Positions 1 through 11,284 of a DNA stretch of 64,000 bases are shown one piece after another; the stretch's first letter is position 1, and each line of letters starts with the position of its first letter. The DNA comes from Solanum dulcamara. Its lineage: Eukaryota; Streptophyta; Magnoliopsida; Solanales; Solanaceae. Under the pieces are notes generated by a model, which was not told the origin of the DNA, ran no database searches, and worked only from the letters and a program-made list of their open reading frames with translations. The position numbers and the translations under genes were made by a program. The stretch is from positions 2,743,001-2,807,000 of the forward strand of contig NC_077245.1 of the NCBI RefSeq assembly GCF_947179165.1, written 5' to 3'.

Positions 1-3000
1 AGTGTTAACGAAACCTGTGATATGTCTGAACTAACAGATGCTCGTGCTAATCCAGGACAAACTTACAGAGGATCTCGACAGACAAAAACTCTAGAATCCG
101 TAAGTTAACTTGACAATATTAGGTCATCTTGAAAATTACTTGTAACAATAAATCTCATTTAGCTTACATGTTGAACTTTGCAGGTTAATTCAAAAGTTGG
201 TAGCACCAGCAACAGATCATTTCGCGTTGATGAATCTTCTGGACAGATTGTTTCCTATGGTACTGGGAGAGTCAGGAATTCTGAGAAAGTGGGAGATCTT
301 TCCATGGCCCTCGCTTTTGCTATTGAAAACGGAGGAAAGTTTACTAAAATGGATTCGAGCTCAAACAGAAATCCCGTGCTGACATTTCTCCATCAATTCA
401 GTCAGAGATCAATGGACATAAGTAAGACAGGAAGGAGAACATATCATCTTCCGAATAGTCAGTTCCCTTCTGTCTCTCAAGTTCACATCAATGAAGTATC
501 GAAAGGGATACAAAAACTAAACCAGATTCTAAGAGCATGTTCCAATGGCCTAAATTTCGATAGGAACTCAATTGAAGTTGGGCAGGAACTGTTGAAAGGA
601 GCTATGGATTTGGAAGAGTCCCTGAGGATGCTCGTAAACCTCCAGGAAGCTTCGGATCATATGATCAAGCCTCAAAGCAAAAATCGGATTACATTACTTG
701 ACGAGGATGAGGATGTCAAGATAGTTGATCACAAGCAACTAGACCTGCCAAGATTTTCATTCGATAAGCCCTCTAAAAATTCGTATATCACCAAAGGGAC
801 AACAAAGAATGACATCAAACAGCGGCTCATGGCCCTGACTTATCCCGATCAAACTCCTAAACTTCACGAAAAGCAACCTCATAGCACTAACAAGCCGGTG
901 TCCCATAAAAGCTCAGCTAGTTGTGCTCCAGACTTCAAAAATCTGGACCAGAAGAACCAGTCAAGTGGAACAAAATCTGGATCAGAGAAAGGAAGACTAT
1001 CGAATGTCATTGCAAAACTAATGGGACTGGATGAACTCCCGCAAAAGGAAGAAAACAAGGCATCCAGGAAAGGATCAGATCCCAAAAAGAAGCAAGAGCC
1101 AGTACTAATGAGAAGTGCAGGTCCTATTGGCACCCGAGAGGCTGAGAACAGGTCATCTCTTAATGTTGACAAAAACATGATAAGTACTATGCTACCAGTT
1201 CAGGATGCAAAATCCGTGCGTAAGGCTGAAATTATCCGTGCATCTCCAACCAGGAACAATGATATGGTTTCTTCTGGTAGAGTTCAACAACAGGAGGAGC
1301 GGAGTATAGCGGTTAACAGAGATACAGGTTCAGTGCCCTCAGGCTTGCCATTGATGAACAACATGATGGATAAGCAACAAAGCAAAAACATCCAAGTAAA
1401 TCAACTTAACTTCCAGCAGAAACAGAAAGAACAAAATCAGACAAGTGTTAAGGGGAGAATCACAAAAACAGTCGAAATCAAGGAGACTATCTCAAAGACA
1501 AAAAAGCCACAAACATCGCGGGTGCCTCCAATCAATATTGTGTTACAAGAAGATACAATTCAGAAAGAGACAGACAAATTTCCTTTGAGCAATGAAAAGA
1601 AGATCTTACATAAGGATGAAGTGCATCACGTGCAGAAGCTTAAAAAATCCGAGGGACAAGATGAGAAGCATCAAGCAGGTAAGAAAGAGAAGTTACCCTC
1701 AAACAAAACTATGCAGGCAAGAACACACAAAGCAAAACAAGTGGAAACCATAACTTCACCAAAATCAAGGAACGATGCAGCAAGTTCAAAGAGGAAGCAG
1801 TGTTCTCGGAACCAATCCATACTTGGTACGAAAAATTCTACCAAGTCAAAAGGTGGAACACTTTCAAAAGATCTTCCGAATGGAATAAAGCAAGTAGCTC
1901 TTGCCAAGCATCAAAAGTCTTTAGCCTCTGCAGTGATCATGCAAAGCAGCAAGAACGAAAATGATGATCAAAATGCGTTGTCAAAGGAAGTATCATCTAG
2001 ATCAGAGAAGCAAAACAGTATCAATCAGTCATTTACAGATAGGGAAGGACCTCATAACGAAATTCCAAGAAATGAAACCTGTCCAAAAATAGATGAGTTA
2101 CCAAGAAGAAGGAACGAAATTCTCCAAGTCGAGACTACAGCACTGGAACATCTGTCCCCAACTTTGAAGGACATGAAGCTGCAGAAGGATGACAAAAGCT
2201 GCTCTCGTGGAGCCGAACAGTCAACTGAAATCCAGATAAGAGAAGCAAAAGCGGACAATACAGGATCTAATGAGCCAGATGTGAGCATGGAGATACTTGA
2301 TTTCCAAACCGAGCTACTTGGTAAAATAGAAAACAGTACCTCCTGCAACACAACTATGGAAAAGGAATGTGACATCCTGACAGGTTCTGGAACTGCGATT
2401 TCAAATGAAAATGTAAGTTCATCTGTGAGAAGAAAGTTAAATTTAATTCGTGCCCTTGGCATGCTTTTAACGATTCAGAGTTGTTTTATATCTAGAAAAT
2501 TAGATCTACATGGAAATATCTTCATAACATGCTTTTTTGGATTCCTGCAGCATCAAGAAAATATGCCGCAAGATGTTGAAATATCCATGGACCAGAAACT
2601 CAGAGAAGATAAGCCAAAGATATCACAAGCTACTGACCAATTCAACGGTATGCCATATCTTCTTATAAATTAAGAAATGTAGTATTGTTAACTTACAAGT
2701 CTAGCAGTTCCCAATGGTTAGCGCTTTCCAAATTCCAACCACGATAATCAAATGTCATTGACATTATATGAAAAATCATTATTAGTTTCAGCCTGTTGGG
2801 TTTAATTGATATGGTGAATGAGAAGTGGAGGGAAAAACTTGCTTTATGAAATAAGCACTTGTCCCACATAGGTGGTGGAAAGAAAAGGTCTTCTACTTAA
2901 AAGTAGAAGTACTTCTTCATGTTGCTAAAGGGTCAAGATCTCCCCTCGCGTCGTCGTCGTCGCTCGGCTCGGCTTCGGATTTGGTCAAATGATCTGATTT

Positions 3001-6000
3001 TCCCAAACAGACTATATATTTCTGTTGATCCTCAAAATTGACTACGAATTTTTTTCCCCTGATAATCATCTTCTTCTTTTCTGCACTTCTTAAAAAAACT
3101 TGTGTGATATACTGCCTTCTAGTGGTTCGCAGTCACCTTAATTTGCTGTACCGCTATTTTGGTGAGTAAATTGTTCTATCCTGAGAGGAAAGATTCCAAA
3201 AACTTCGGGTACATTGAAGGGGAAAATTTCCTTAAGATTGTTAGTAATCTGTATTGTAAAACGTTGAAACAGTAACAATAATTTCTGGAAATAAAAGACA
3301 GGCAACAAGCCGGACTGCTGTGCCACCGATGGAAAAACAAGGGAAATTTTCTAGAGCCAACTTCAAAGGATGGCACCAAAGGGTGTTCTTTTGGCTTACC
3401 ACTTTTGGTATGCAGAAGTTCACCAACGAAGACCCTCTTGTGCTTGTTGCTGATATGACGGTCAATGAAAAATTTATGATTTCTGAAGCATGGACATAGG
3501 CTGATTTTCTATACAAGGGTTACATTCTAAGTGCTTTGGATGATGATTTGTACAATGTCTACAGTGCTATGAAAACTTCTAAAGAACTATGGGATACACT
3601 TGAGAAAAAGTATAAGACTGAAGACGCATGCTTGAAAAAAATTATGGTTGCTAAGTTTCTAGACTATAAAATGATAGAGAGCAGAACCGTTGGAACTCAA
3701 GTTCAAGAACTTCAACTTATTTTTCATGAACTTATTGCTCCAGGCACGGTAGTTAATGAAACATTTCAAGTGGCTGCAATGATAGAAAAGTTGTCTCCTT
3801 CGTGGAGAGATTTCAAAAATTATCTAAAGCACAAGCTCAAGAAAATGAAGTTGGAAGATCTTATAATTCGTCTCAAGATTGAGGAAGATAACAAAACAAC
3901 TGAAAAGAAGTCGCGTGGAAATTCAACGATTATGGGAGCGAACATCGTTGAAGATCCTGCTCCAAAGAATAAGAAAATAATGAAACCTTTTGGAAAGAAT
4001 AAGGAGCAGAACAAGAAAAAATTCAAGGGCAATGGCTATAATTATGGGAAAGCTGGCCACAAAGCCCCAGGTTGTCGTCTCCCGAAAAAGGATAAAGGAA
4101 AGGTACAAGCAATATGGTGGAGAATAAAGATGGCATGGATGATCTGTGTGCAATGCTATCGAAATGCAACCTAGTAGAAAATCCCAAAGAATAGTGCCTT
4201 GATCCAGGAGCTACGTCGCATGTTTGTGCTGTCCGAGAAGCCTTCGCTACTTATTTCCTTGCCGCACCTGATGCGACTATCTATATGGAAAATTCTGCCA
4301 TAGCTAAGGTTGAAGGATATGGTAGAGTATTCCTGAAAATGGCATCAGGCAAGGTGGTGATGCTGAACAAAGTTTTGTCATGTTTCATAAATGAGAAAGA
4401 ACTTGGTTTCTGCCAGTCTTCTTATCAAAAATGGATTCAAGTGTGTTCTAGTTTCAGACAAAGTAGTTGTCACTAAGAATAAAATGTATTTGGAAAAATG
4501 CTACCTCACTGAAGGTCTTTTCAAACTAAATGTAATGGTTGTTGATGATAATAAAGTTCAAGCTTCTTCTTACTTACTTGAGTCAAATAATTTATGTTAT
4601 TCACGTTTAGGACATGTCAATTAAAAAACCTTGCGAAAACTGATTTAACTTAAATGTATTGCCTAACTTTGAGTGCAATAAATCAAAATGTCAATTGTCA
4701 AGTATGTGTTGAATCTAAGTATGCTAAACATCCTTATAAATCTATTGAAAGGAATTCGAGTTCCTTAGAATTGATTCACACAGACATTTGTGATATGAAA
4801 TCAACACCAACTCGTGGTAGGAAAAAATATTTTATAACTTTTATTGACGATTGTACTCGATATTGTTATATGTATTTGCTTAATAGTAAGGATGAAGAAA
4901 TTAATGCATTTAAGCAATACAAGAACGAAGTGAAAAATCAATTGAACAAAAAGATAAAAATGATTAGAAGTGATAGGGGTGGAGAATATGAATCTTCTTT
5001 TGCAGAGATATGTTTAGAATATGGAATTATTCATCAAACTACTGCCACCTACACACCACAATCAAATGGAATTGCGGAAAGGAAAAATCGAATATTAAAA
5101 GAAATGATGAATGCTTTATTAATAAGTTCTGATTTACCGCAGAACTTGTGGGGGGAAGCTATCTTTACATCTAATCGAATACTCAACAGGGTGCCCTACA
5201 GCAAAACACAATCTATTCCATATGAACTATGGAAAGGAAGAAAATCCAACTTGAAATATTTCAAAGTGCGGGGGTGTTTTAACAAAGGTCCAAGTTCCTT
5301 TGCCCGAAAGGGTAAAAATCAGATCAAAAACCGTGGATTGTGTTTTTATTGGTTATGCTACAAACAACAAAGCTTGTTGATTTTTGGTTCACAAATCAGA
5401 CAATCCCGAAATTCATGTTAATACGGTAATTGAATCAAATAATGTTGAATTCTTTGAAAATGTTTATTCGTATAAAACAGAATGTAAGTCGTCAAGTGAA
5501 AGATCTAAACGATCGCGAGAAGAACCAAAGGAAAGTAAACCAACCGAAGAGGATCCAAGGCGTAGCAAACGTCGAAGGATATCTATTTCCTTTGGACCAG
5601 AGTTTGTGACATTTTTGCTTGAAAATGAGCCTCAAACATTTAAAGTAGCAATGTCTTCTTCTGATTCAGCATTTTTGAAAGAGACAGTCAATAGTGAGAT
5701 TCAATAAATTTTGAACAACCATACATGGGAATTGGTTGATCTTTCTTCTGAAAATAAACCTTTAGGATCAAAATGGATTTTTAAAAGGAAAATAAAAGCT
5801 GATGGCACTATTGACAAATATAAGGCAAGACGTCCGGTCAAAGGATATAGATAGAAAGAAGGTGTTGATTACTTTGACACATATTCGCCAGTAACAAGGA
5901 TAACATCTATTCGGGTGTTAGTGGCACTAGCAGCCATATATGGTGTTGAAATCCATCAAATGGATGTCAAGACGGCTTTCTTAAATGGAGAATTGGAGAA

Positions 6001-9000
6001 AGAAATTTACGTGGAACAACTTGAGGGTTGCGTAGTTCCTGGTAACGAAAGAAAAGTGTGCAAACTTGTTAAATCACTTTATGGACTTAAACAAGCACCT
6101 AAACAGTGACATGCAAAATTTGACCAAACAATGTTGGCAAATGGATTTAAGACTAATGAGTGTGACAAATGTGTTTACATTAAAAATACTCCAAATCTTG
6201 AAGTCATTGTTTGTTTATATGTTGATGGCATGTTGATAATGAGTAAAGATATTGCTGATGTGAATGCTACGAAGCGTATGCTTGCTAGCAAATTTGACAT
6301 GAAAGACTTAGGGGTTGCTGATTTGATCTTAGGAATTAGGATCTATAAAACTCCACAAGGTCTAGCATTATCACAGTCACATTATATTGAAAAGATACTT
6401 GATAAGTTTAAGTATTTAAATTTAATGTTGCAAAGACTTCAATTGATGTAAGTTTTGCACTTCAAAAGAATGAAGGTGAAAGTGACTCACAATTGGACTA
6501 TGTACGAGTTTTGGAAAGTTTGATGTATATTATGAATTGTACACGACCAGATATATCATGTGTTATTAGCAAGCTGAGTTGATTCACGAGTAATCCCAAT
6601 CAAACTCATTGGATGGAAATGAAATGAGTTTTGGGGTATTTGAAACACACCCAAAATTATGCTTTGCATTATAATAAATATCCCACAGTAATTGAGGGAT
6701 ATAGTGATGCAAACTGGATCACCGTATCATCTGAAGTTAAATCCATGAGTGGATATGTCTTTACCGTTGGTGGAGGAGCAGTGTCTTGAAAATTATCAAA
6801 ACAGACATGCATCGCCTTCTCTATAATGGAATATGAATTTATAGCTTTAGACAAGGCCGGTGAAGAAGCTGAATGGCTCCGAAATTTCTTGGAAGATATT
6901 CCATTTGGCTCAAACCTTTGGCACCTATATGTATACATTGTGATAGCCAAGCGGCAATATGTAGGGCAAGAAGCGTTATGTATAACGAAAAATCGCGTCA
7001 CATTCAACAACAACATAATACTGTTAGACAACTACTCTCTAGTGGTGTTATCACTATTGACTACGTAAAGTCAAGATATAACTTATCGGATCCACTAACA
7101 AAAGGCCTATCTAGAGAGGTTGTTGAAAGATCACCGAGGAGAATGGGGTTAAGGCCTAGGACAAGTCATTATGGCGGTAACTCTACCTAGTAGACTGGAG
7201 ATCCCAAGAACTAGGTTCAAAAAGATCAAACAAAGTTATGAATGACGGTTCAACATTGTCAAATAACTCAACCCATTCTCGTGATGATGCAATGTTCAAA
7301 AACAAGGACAAAATCTTAAGGCTTTTTAATGAGTTAATAAAGCATTAAAGTTTTTTAATGATTATCTAAGTTTGGCAGAAATTGACTAGATAGTGTGTTT
7401 ATAGGACTACACGTTTAGAAATCACCTATGTGAGTGTGAAGTATAAGCCGCTTCAAGGGAAATGACGGTAAAGGCCCATTCTCTATGCATTCACAAAACC
7501 AGGCGATGTTTATCAACCCATTCTCGTGATGATGACAATGTTCAAAAACAAGGACAAAACCTTAAGGCTTTTTAATGAGTTAATAAAGCATTAAAGTTTT
7601 TTAATAATTATCTAAGTCTGGCAGAAAATGACTAGATAGTGTGTTTATAGGACTACACGTTTAGAAATCACCTATGTGAGTGTGAAGTATAAGCCGCTTC
7701 AAGGGAAATGACGGTAAAGGCCCATTCTCTATGCATTCACGAAACCAGGCGATGTTCATGGCTGAAACGAACACAATCGTGAGAACCATAAATGGTTGAG
7801 GGTTAATTATGTGACTTATGTTGTCTAGTTATACAACAAAGTTTGACGGTTCAAAGATATTGCATCTATCGATTGATCGAGTATATCCTATATAAGTTCA
7901 CTATGGAAAGTTCAAAGGAAAACCAACTAATCCAGATGCAATTAATCTTCGCTTGTATATCACACACTTATCCGTGCATTCCCCATGCATATGGGGGATT
8001 GTTGGGTTTAATTGATAGGTTGAATGGAAAATGGAGGAAAAAAGAAGTGGAGGGAAAAATGAGTTGTTCCCTCTTGCTTTATGAAATAAGCATTTGTCTC
8101 ACATAGGTGTTGGAAAGAAAAGGTCTCCTACTTAAAAGTAGAAGCACTCCTTCATATTGCTAAAGGGTCAAGAAGAGGGTCTCCCCTCGCACCGTCATCG
8201 TCGTCGCTAGGTTCGGCTTCGGATTTGGATTTGGATTTGGTCAAATGATTTGATTGATAATTTTTTTGGACCAAATTTTCTTTAATTTTAATTATTAATT
8301 AAAAATCCTGACTCGTAACCCGACTTCTTTCTTTCCCGGATTAATTTAAAACATTTCCTTTTGAAAGGTTGCGACCTTTTATGAAAAAGTTACAAACTTT
8401 TTTCCAAACAGACTATATATTTCTGTTGATCTTCAGAATTGACTACGAATTTTTTTTCTCCTAATAATCATCTTCTTCTTCTTTTCTGCACTTCTTAAAA
8501 AAATTCGTTTGATATACTGCCTTCGAGTGGTTCGCAATCACCTTAATTTGCTGTACCGCTATTTTGGTGAGTAAATCGTTCTATCCTGGGAGGAAAGATT
8601 CCAAAAACCTCGGATACATTGAGGGGGATAATTTCCTTAAGGACACACTGTGCATTCAGTGGGCTCGATTTTTATTCTTACATAATTTTTCAGATACTGC
8701 TCTTATTTTAAGTTTCTGTCCAGTTTCTGTATTTTATTTTCAGAAATTATTATCACTGTTTCAATATTTTACAATACAAATTACTAACACAGCCTTCACT
8801 ATATGTTTCACATTAGATGAAACATAGCTCATATACTCCAAACTGATTCTTACAATCGATGTTGCAGGGATTAATCAAGAAGCCTCACATAACACTAAGC
8901 TTTTCAATGATGAAAGAAACAAAAGTTTTCCTGCCAAATTTACAGGTACTGATATAAAAATCTTATTTCCATTCATTTACATGTAATAAGATAAACGTCA

Positions 9001-9664
9001 TAGAAGAAGTTCCTCACCCTCTGATCATATTGCAGGAAATGGAGGCAGAGGAATCTCATATGCTGTTATAAATGATCTAGAAATAACTCTCCCATTAGTG
9101 GTACAAGAACCATTAACAGTACCTGAAAATCACTTCAAGGAGTCGGTTATTAAAAACCAACTATTTCTAAACACAGCAGAGGCACTTTTCAAGCTCAATA
9201 TACCAATCAGCATTCTCCACGCCAGTGATCAAAATAACCAAGGGGAAGACTTTAAACTTATGATAGACTGTGGTTATGAGATAATGAAAAGGAAAGCGAT
9301 AAGACAAGAGCTAGCGTACCATCCTTATGCCACAATATCCATCGGATATACAAAGACAAGGTCTTTGGACGATCTTATCAAGCAACTCTGCAAAGATTTC
9401 GACACATTAAAGTCCTACGGAGGCAATGGAAATATGACTGATGAATGTGATGAAGCAGACTACTTGCATAACATGATTGGTAAAGATATGCAGAACAGAA
9501 ATCCAGATGTGAACTCCTTGTGGGATTCTGGATGGAGTACTGAACAAATAATGTTTGGTTTCCTTGAAAAGGATGATGTTGTGAAGGATGTGGAGAAGCA
9601 TTTGCTCAATGGACTCATCAACGAGATCACAATGGATTTATTACGAATAGCCATTTCAGTTTGA
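1..9664 (+). CDS. TRM-like DUF3741/DUF4378 protein, 5' end outside window
   Basis: Spliced model: 1-99, 184-2412, 2551-2647, 8868-8945, 9036-9664 (TGA stop), giving 1043 residues in the window. The first exon is open to the left edge, so the true start lies upstream. All introns are GT-AG and phases agree (0, 0, 1, 1). A DUF3741-type segment (LLKGAMDLEESLRMLV) lies in the second exon, followed near residue 305 by the hallmark NVIAKLMGLDELP motif of the TON1-recruiting-motif/LONGIFOLIA superfamily. A long lysine/glutamine-rich, low-complexity middle follows. The last exon carries the DUF4378 end (DSGWSTEQIMFGFLEKDD). Family knowledge: such proteins associate with cortical microtubules and TON1 and influence cell shape. 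The exact subfamily is not resolved. The third intron (6.2 kb) is large because a copia element is inserted in it, in sense orientation. The second intron is 138 bp and stop-free in frame. Confidence 0.85.
2794..3300 (+). repeat. 5' LTR, internally deleted with inverted end
   Basis: Begins TGTTGGGTTTAATTGATA like the 3' LTR at 8000. Relative to the 3' copy it lacks about 150 bp (the part matching roughly 8250-8400) and the piece matching about 8639-8725. Its last ~64 bp (about 3237-3300) are the reverse complement of the 3' LTR terminus (8726-8789). This is a rearranged LTR, not a simple diverged one. Confidence 0.8.
3329..4174 (+). pseudogene. copia gag remnant
   Basis: Reading from ATG 3329, the product resembles copia-type capsid polyprotein (UBN2/gag region, with ALDDDLYNVYSAMKTSKELW). 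An in-frame TAG at 3497-3499 interrupts it; the same frame then stays open to 4174. The zinc-knuckle region (YNYGKAGHKAPGC) has lost its first two cysteines, keeping only the His and last Cys, so nucleic-acid binding by this knuckle is not expected. Confidence 0.75.
4201..7190 (+). pseudogene. copia pol remnant (protease-integrase-RT-RNase H)
   Basis: Fragments in several frames. Near 4201 there is a protease-like DPGATSH segment. Integrase core lies at 4654-5290 with the acidic residues visible in HTDICD, RSDRGGEY and GIAERKNR. Reverse transcriptase runs from about 5710 to 6460, broken by in-frame stops near 5852 and 6107. At the usual YVDD active site the sequence reads YVDG, so one catalytic Asp is missing. 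RNase H lies at about 6670-7190, also with stops and a frame change. Not functional. Confidence 0.8.
7269..7758 (+). repeat. 245-bp tandem duplication between pol and 3' LTR
   Basis: Two copies (7269-7513 and 7514-7758) beginning CAACCCATTCTCGTGATGAT and differing at only a few positions. They lie in the non-coding stretch of the copia element after RNase H. Confidence 0.85.
8000..8789 (+). repeat. 3' LTR of the copia element
   Basis: Starts TGTTGGGTTTAATTGATA directly after a purine tract and ends ACTAACA before the target-site duplication CAGCC. It is about 790 bp and keeps the segments that the 5' copy has lost, so it is the better guide to the original LTR. Confidence 0.85.
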
Positions 9665-11180
9665 TAGAGTAAGAAAGTCATTTCAGAAAAAGATTGTTGT
9701 TGGCCTTGTAATTATTGTTCAGTCTAAGTAGAGTTGAAAGTTGATGGAGCAAATCTTGTAAGTAGTAAATGAAAAAGGCAAAGTTCATAAGTAACACATT
9801 TTTGGATTTCAAGTCTATTCCGATTCATTTTCAACGTCTTATTTATTTAATCAGCAGTTTTGTCAATACAACTACAGAGACAGATCCAGGAGTTGTAGTA
9901 GTAAATTTTGTAGTAGTTAATCAGACACTCAATATGATAATATTGTAGTAGTAAATTTTGATCCTACCATGGGCTAGAAAAGTCTACCTTGAGGCCAAAG
10001 ACAGATCCAGGATTTGAACTTGATGAGTTCGACATCTAAAGTTCACAATATCACTATATTTATAGTTTATCACATATATATCTATTTTTTCCTGTCAGAA
10101 CTACTGGTTTGGATTGAACACGTAGCTCAAACGCTACATCCATCACAGCTGAAGGCACAAGATGAGTCTCAAGATTGGTAGACTCAGCAAGCCCGTGACT
10201 TATAGGCATGTCTCACATGAGACAAACCTACTGATACCACACAATCCATATAGGATCAACTCAAATTCAACGGTTACAACTCTATATTCCTTAACAGATT
10301 CAAAATCTAACCACCTTTCCCAGCGATTCAAGAGGACGTTACCTACAATTGATAATCTTTTACATCCCATCAGCAGCTAAAACATTCTTCTATAAAAGGG
10401 ATACATACAGTTCTCTTTTATCTCTTCTCATATGATCTCACTCACTTGCAATTCTACTTGTAGCTTAGCTTTCACTATTATCAATCTCTCCTTGTAACAC
10501 ACTTTAAAGCTTTAAACATTAGTGAACTTATCACGCGTAGAGGTGGCAAATGTTCAAGTCGAAATGAACTGAGCTAATAAATAAGTGGGTTGGGATGCGG
10601 GTCATAACCCAAACTGTCCAATTATTATGGCTATATACAATTAACATATCATATATAAAAGTCTTTTTGAAAATATTTTTTGGCAAAAATTATCAAGGGC
10701 AATTTGAGTAGGTTATATTTTCATAGGCTAATTTTGCTACCTCTATCGACGACTACCAATACCAATAAGATCTTTACAACTTTCTTTGTGATTGTTGGAC
10801 TTTTAGCACCAACAATTATGAACAATAATTTGTCTACTGGTAAAAGTATATTACATAAATAGATACAATTTCCTAAATTACATGGAAGAACACTTTTCAC
10901 TTAAGTCTTAAGAGAAAAGAGAACATATGTACATTACATAAATCATCATTTATGCTATGAGACCGCCAAAAGTCGTAGTGTAGTGAAAGTACTCTTCCAT
11001 CCTAATCTTGCACAAGTCTTGAATTCGAACCGTGAATTATGTAGTATTAACTTCAATAAAAACTCATAAATTTAAATCTCTAGTCGAGCATCGAGAATAG
11101 AATAGCCTTGGCTATGAATGTATCCCCACAAAGTGGACTTTCATGCAAAACCTAAAAAGTCAATTATGCTATGAGATTAC
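9665..11180. other. 3' flank and spacer without gene
   Basis: Follows the stop of the DUF4378 exon, so its first few hundred bases are probably 3' UTR. It contains a short local repeat (GTAGTAGTAAATTTTG at about 9897 and 9943). The rest is AT-rich spacer; no credible coding region or RNA gene was seen. Confidence 0.5.
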
Positions 11181-11261
11181 GCCAATAATGTGGATTACAT
11201 TGGATTAAAGAGCGCGTGGCTTTTAACCACGTGGTCGTAGGTTCGATCCCCACAGATGGCG
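11181..11261 (+). pseudogene. tRNA-Lys(UUU)-like relic
   Basis: The anticodon arm (GTGGCTTTTAACCAC, loop CTTTTAA, anticodon TTT) and T arm (GGTTCGATCCCCAC) are nearly perfect for tRNA-Lys. The 5' acceptor strand (GCCAATA) pairs only partly with AGATGGC, and the D arm carries an insertion and lacks the usual AGCTCAG. It is therefore a degenerate tRNA gene or a tRNA-Lys-derived SINE head, not a functional tRNA. Confidence 0.6.
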
Positions 11262-11284
11262 ATATATTTCTTTTTTCAAATACT

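Larger units (their letters stand above)
2794..8789 (+). mobile_element. Ty1/copia LTR retrotransposon, decayed, inside an intron
   Basis: The element is bounded by TG...CA termini and a 5-bp target-site duplication CAGCC (2789-2793 and 8790-8794). It lies in the same orientation as the host gene, within its third intron. Domain order is gag, protease remnant, integrase, reverse transcriptase, RNase H, which is the copia order. All coding parts contain stops or frameshifts. The primer-binding site expected after the 5' LTR is not recognisable. A purine-rich tract (around 7990-7999) directly precedes the 3' LTR. Different LTR structures and many stops indicate an old, immobile copy. Confidence 0.9.

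Noticed and set aside
879..2462. Minus-strand open frames across the first gene
   Set aside because: Shadows of the long plus-strand TRM-like exon.
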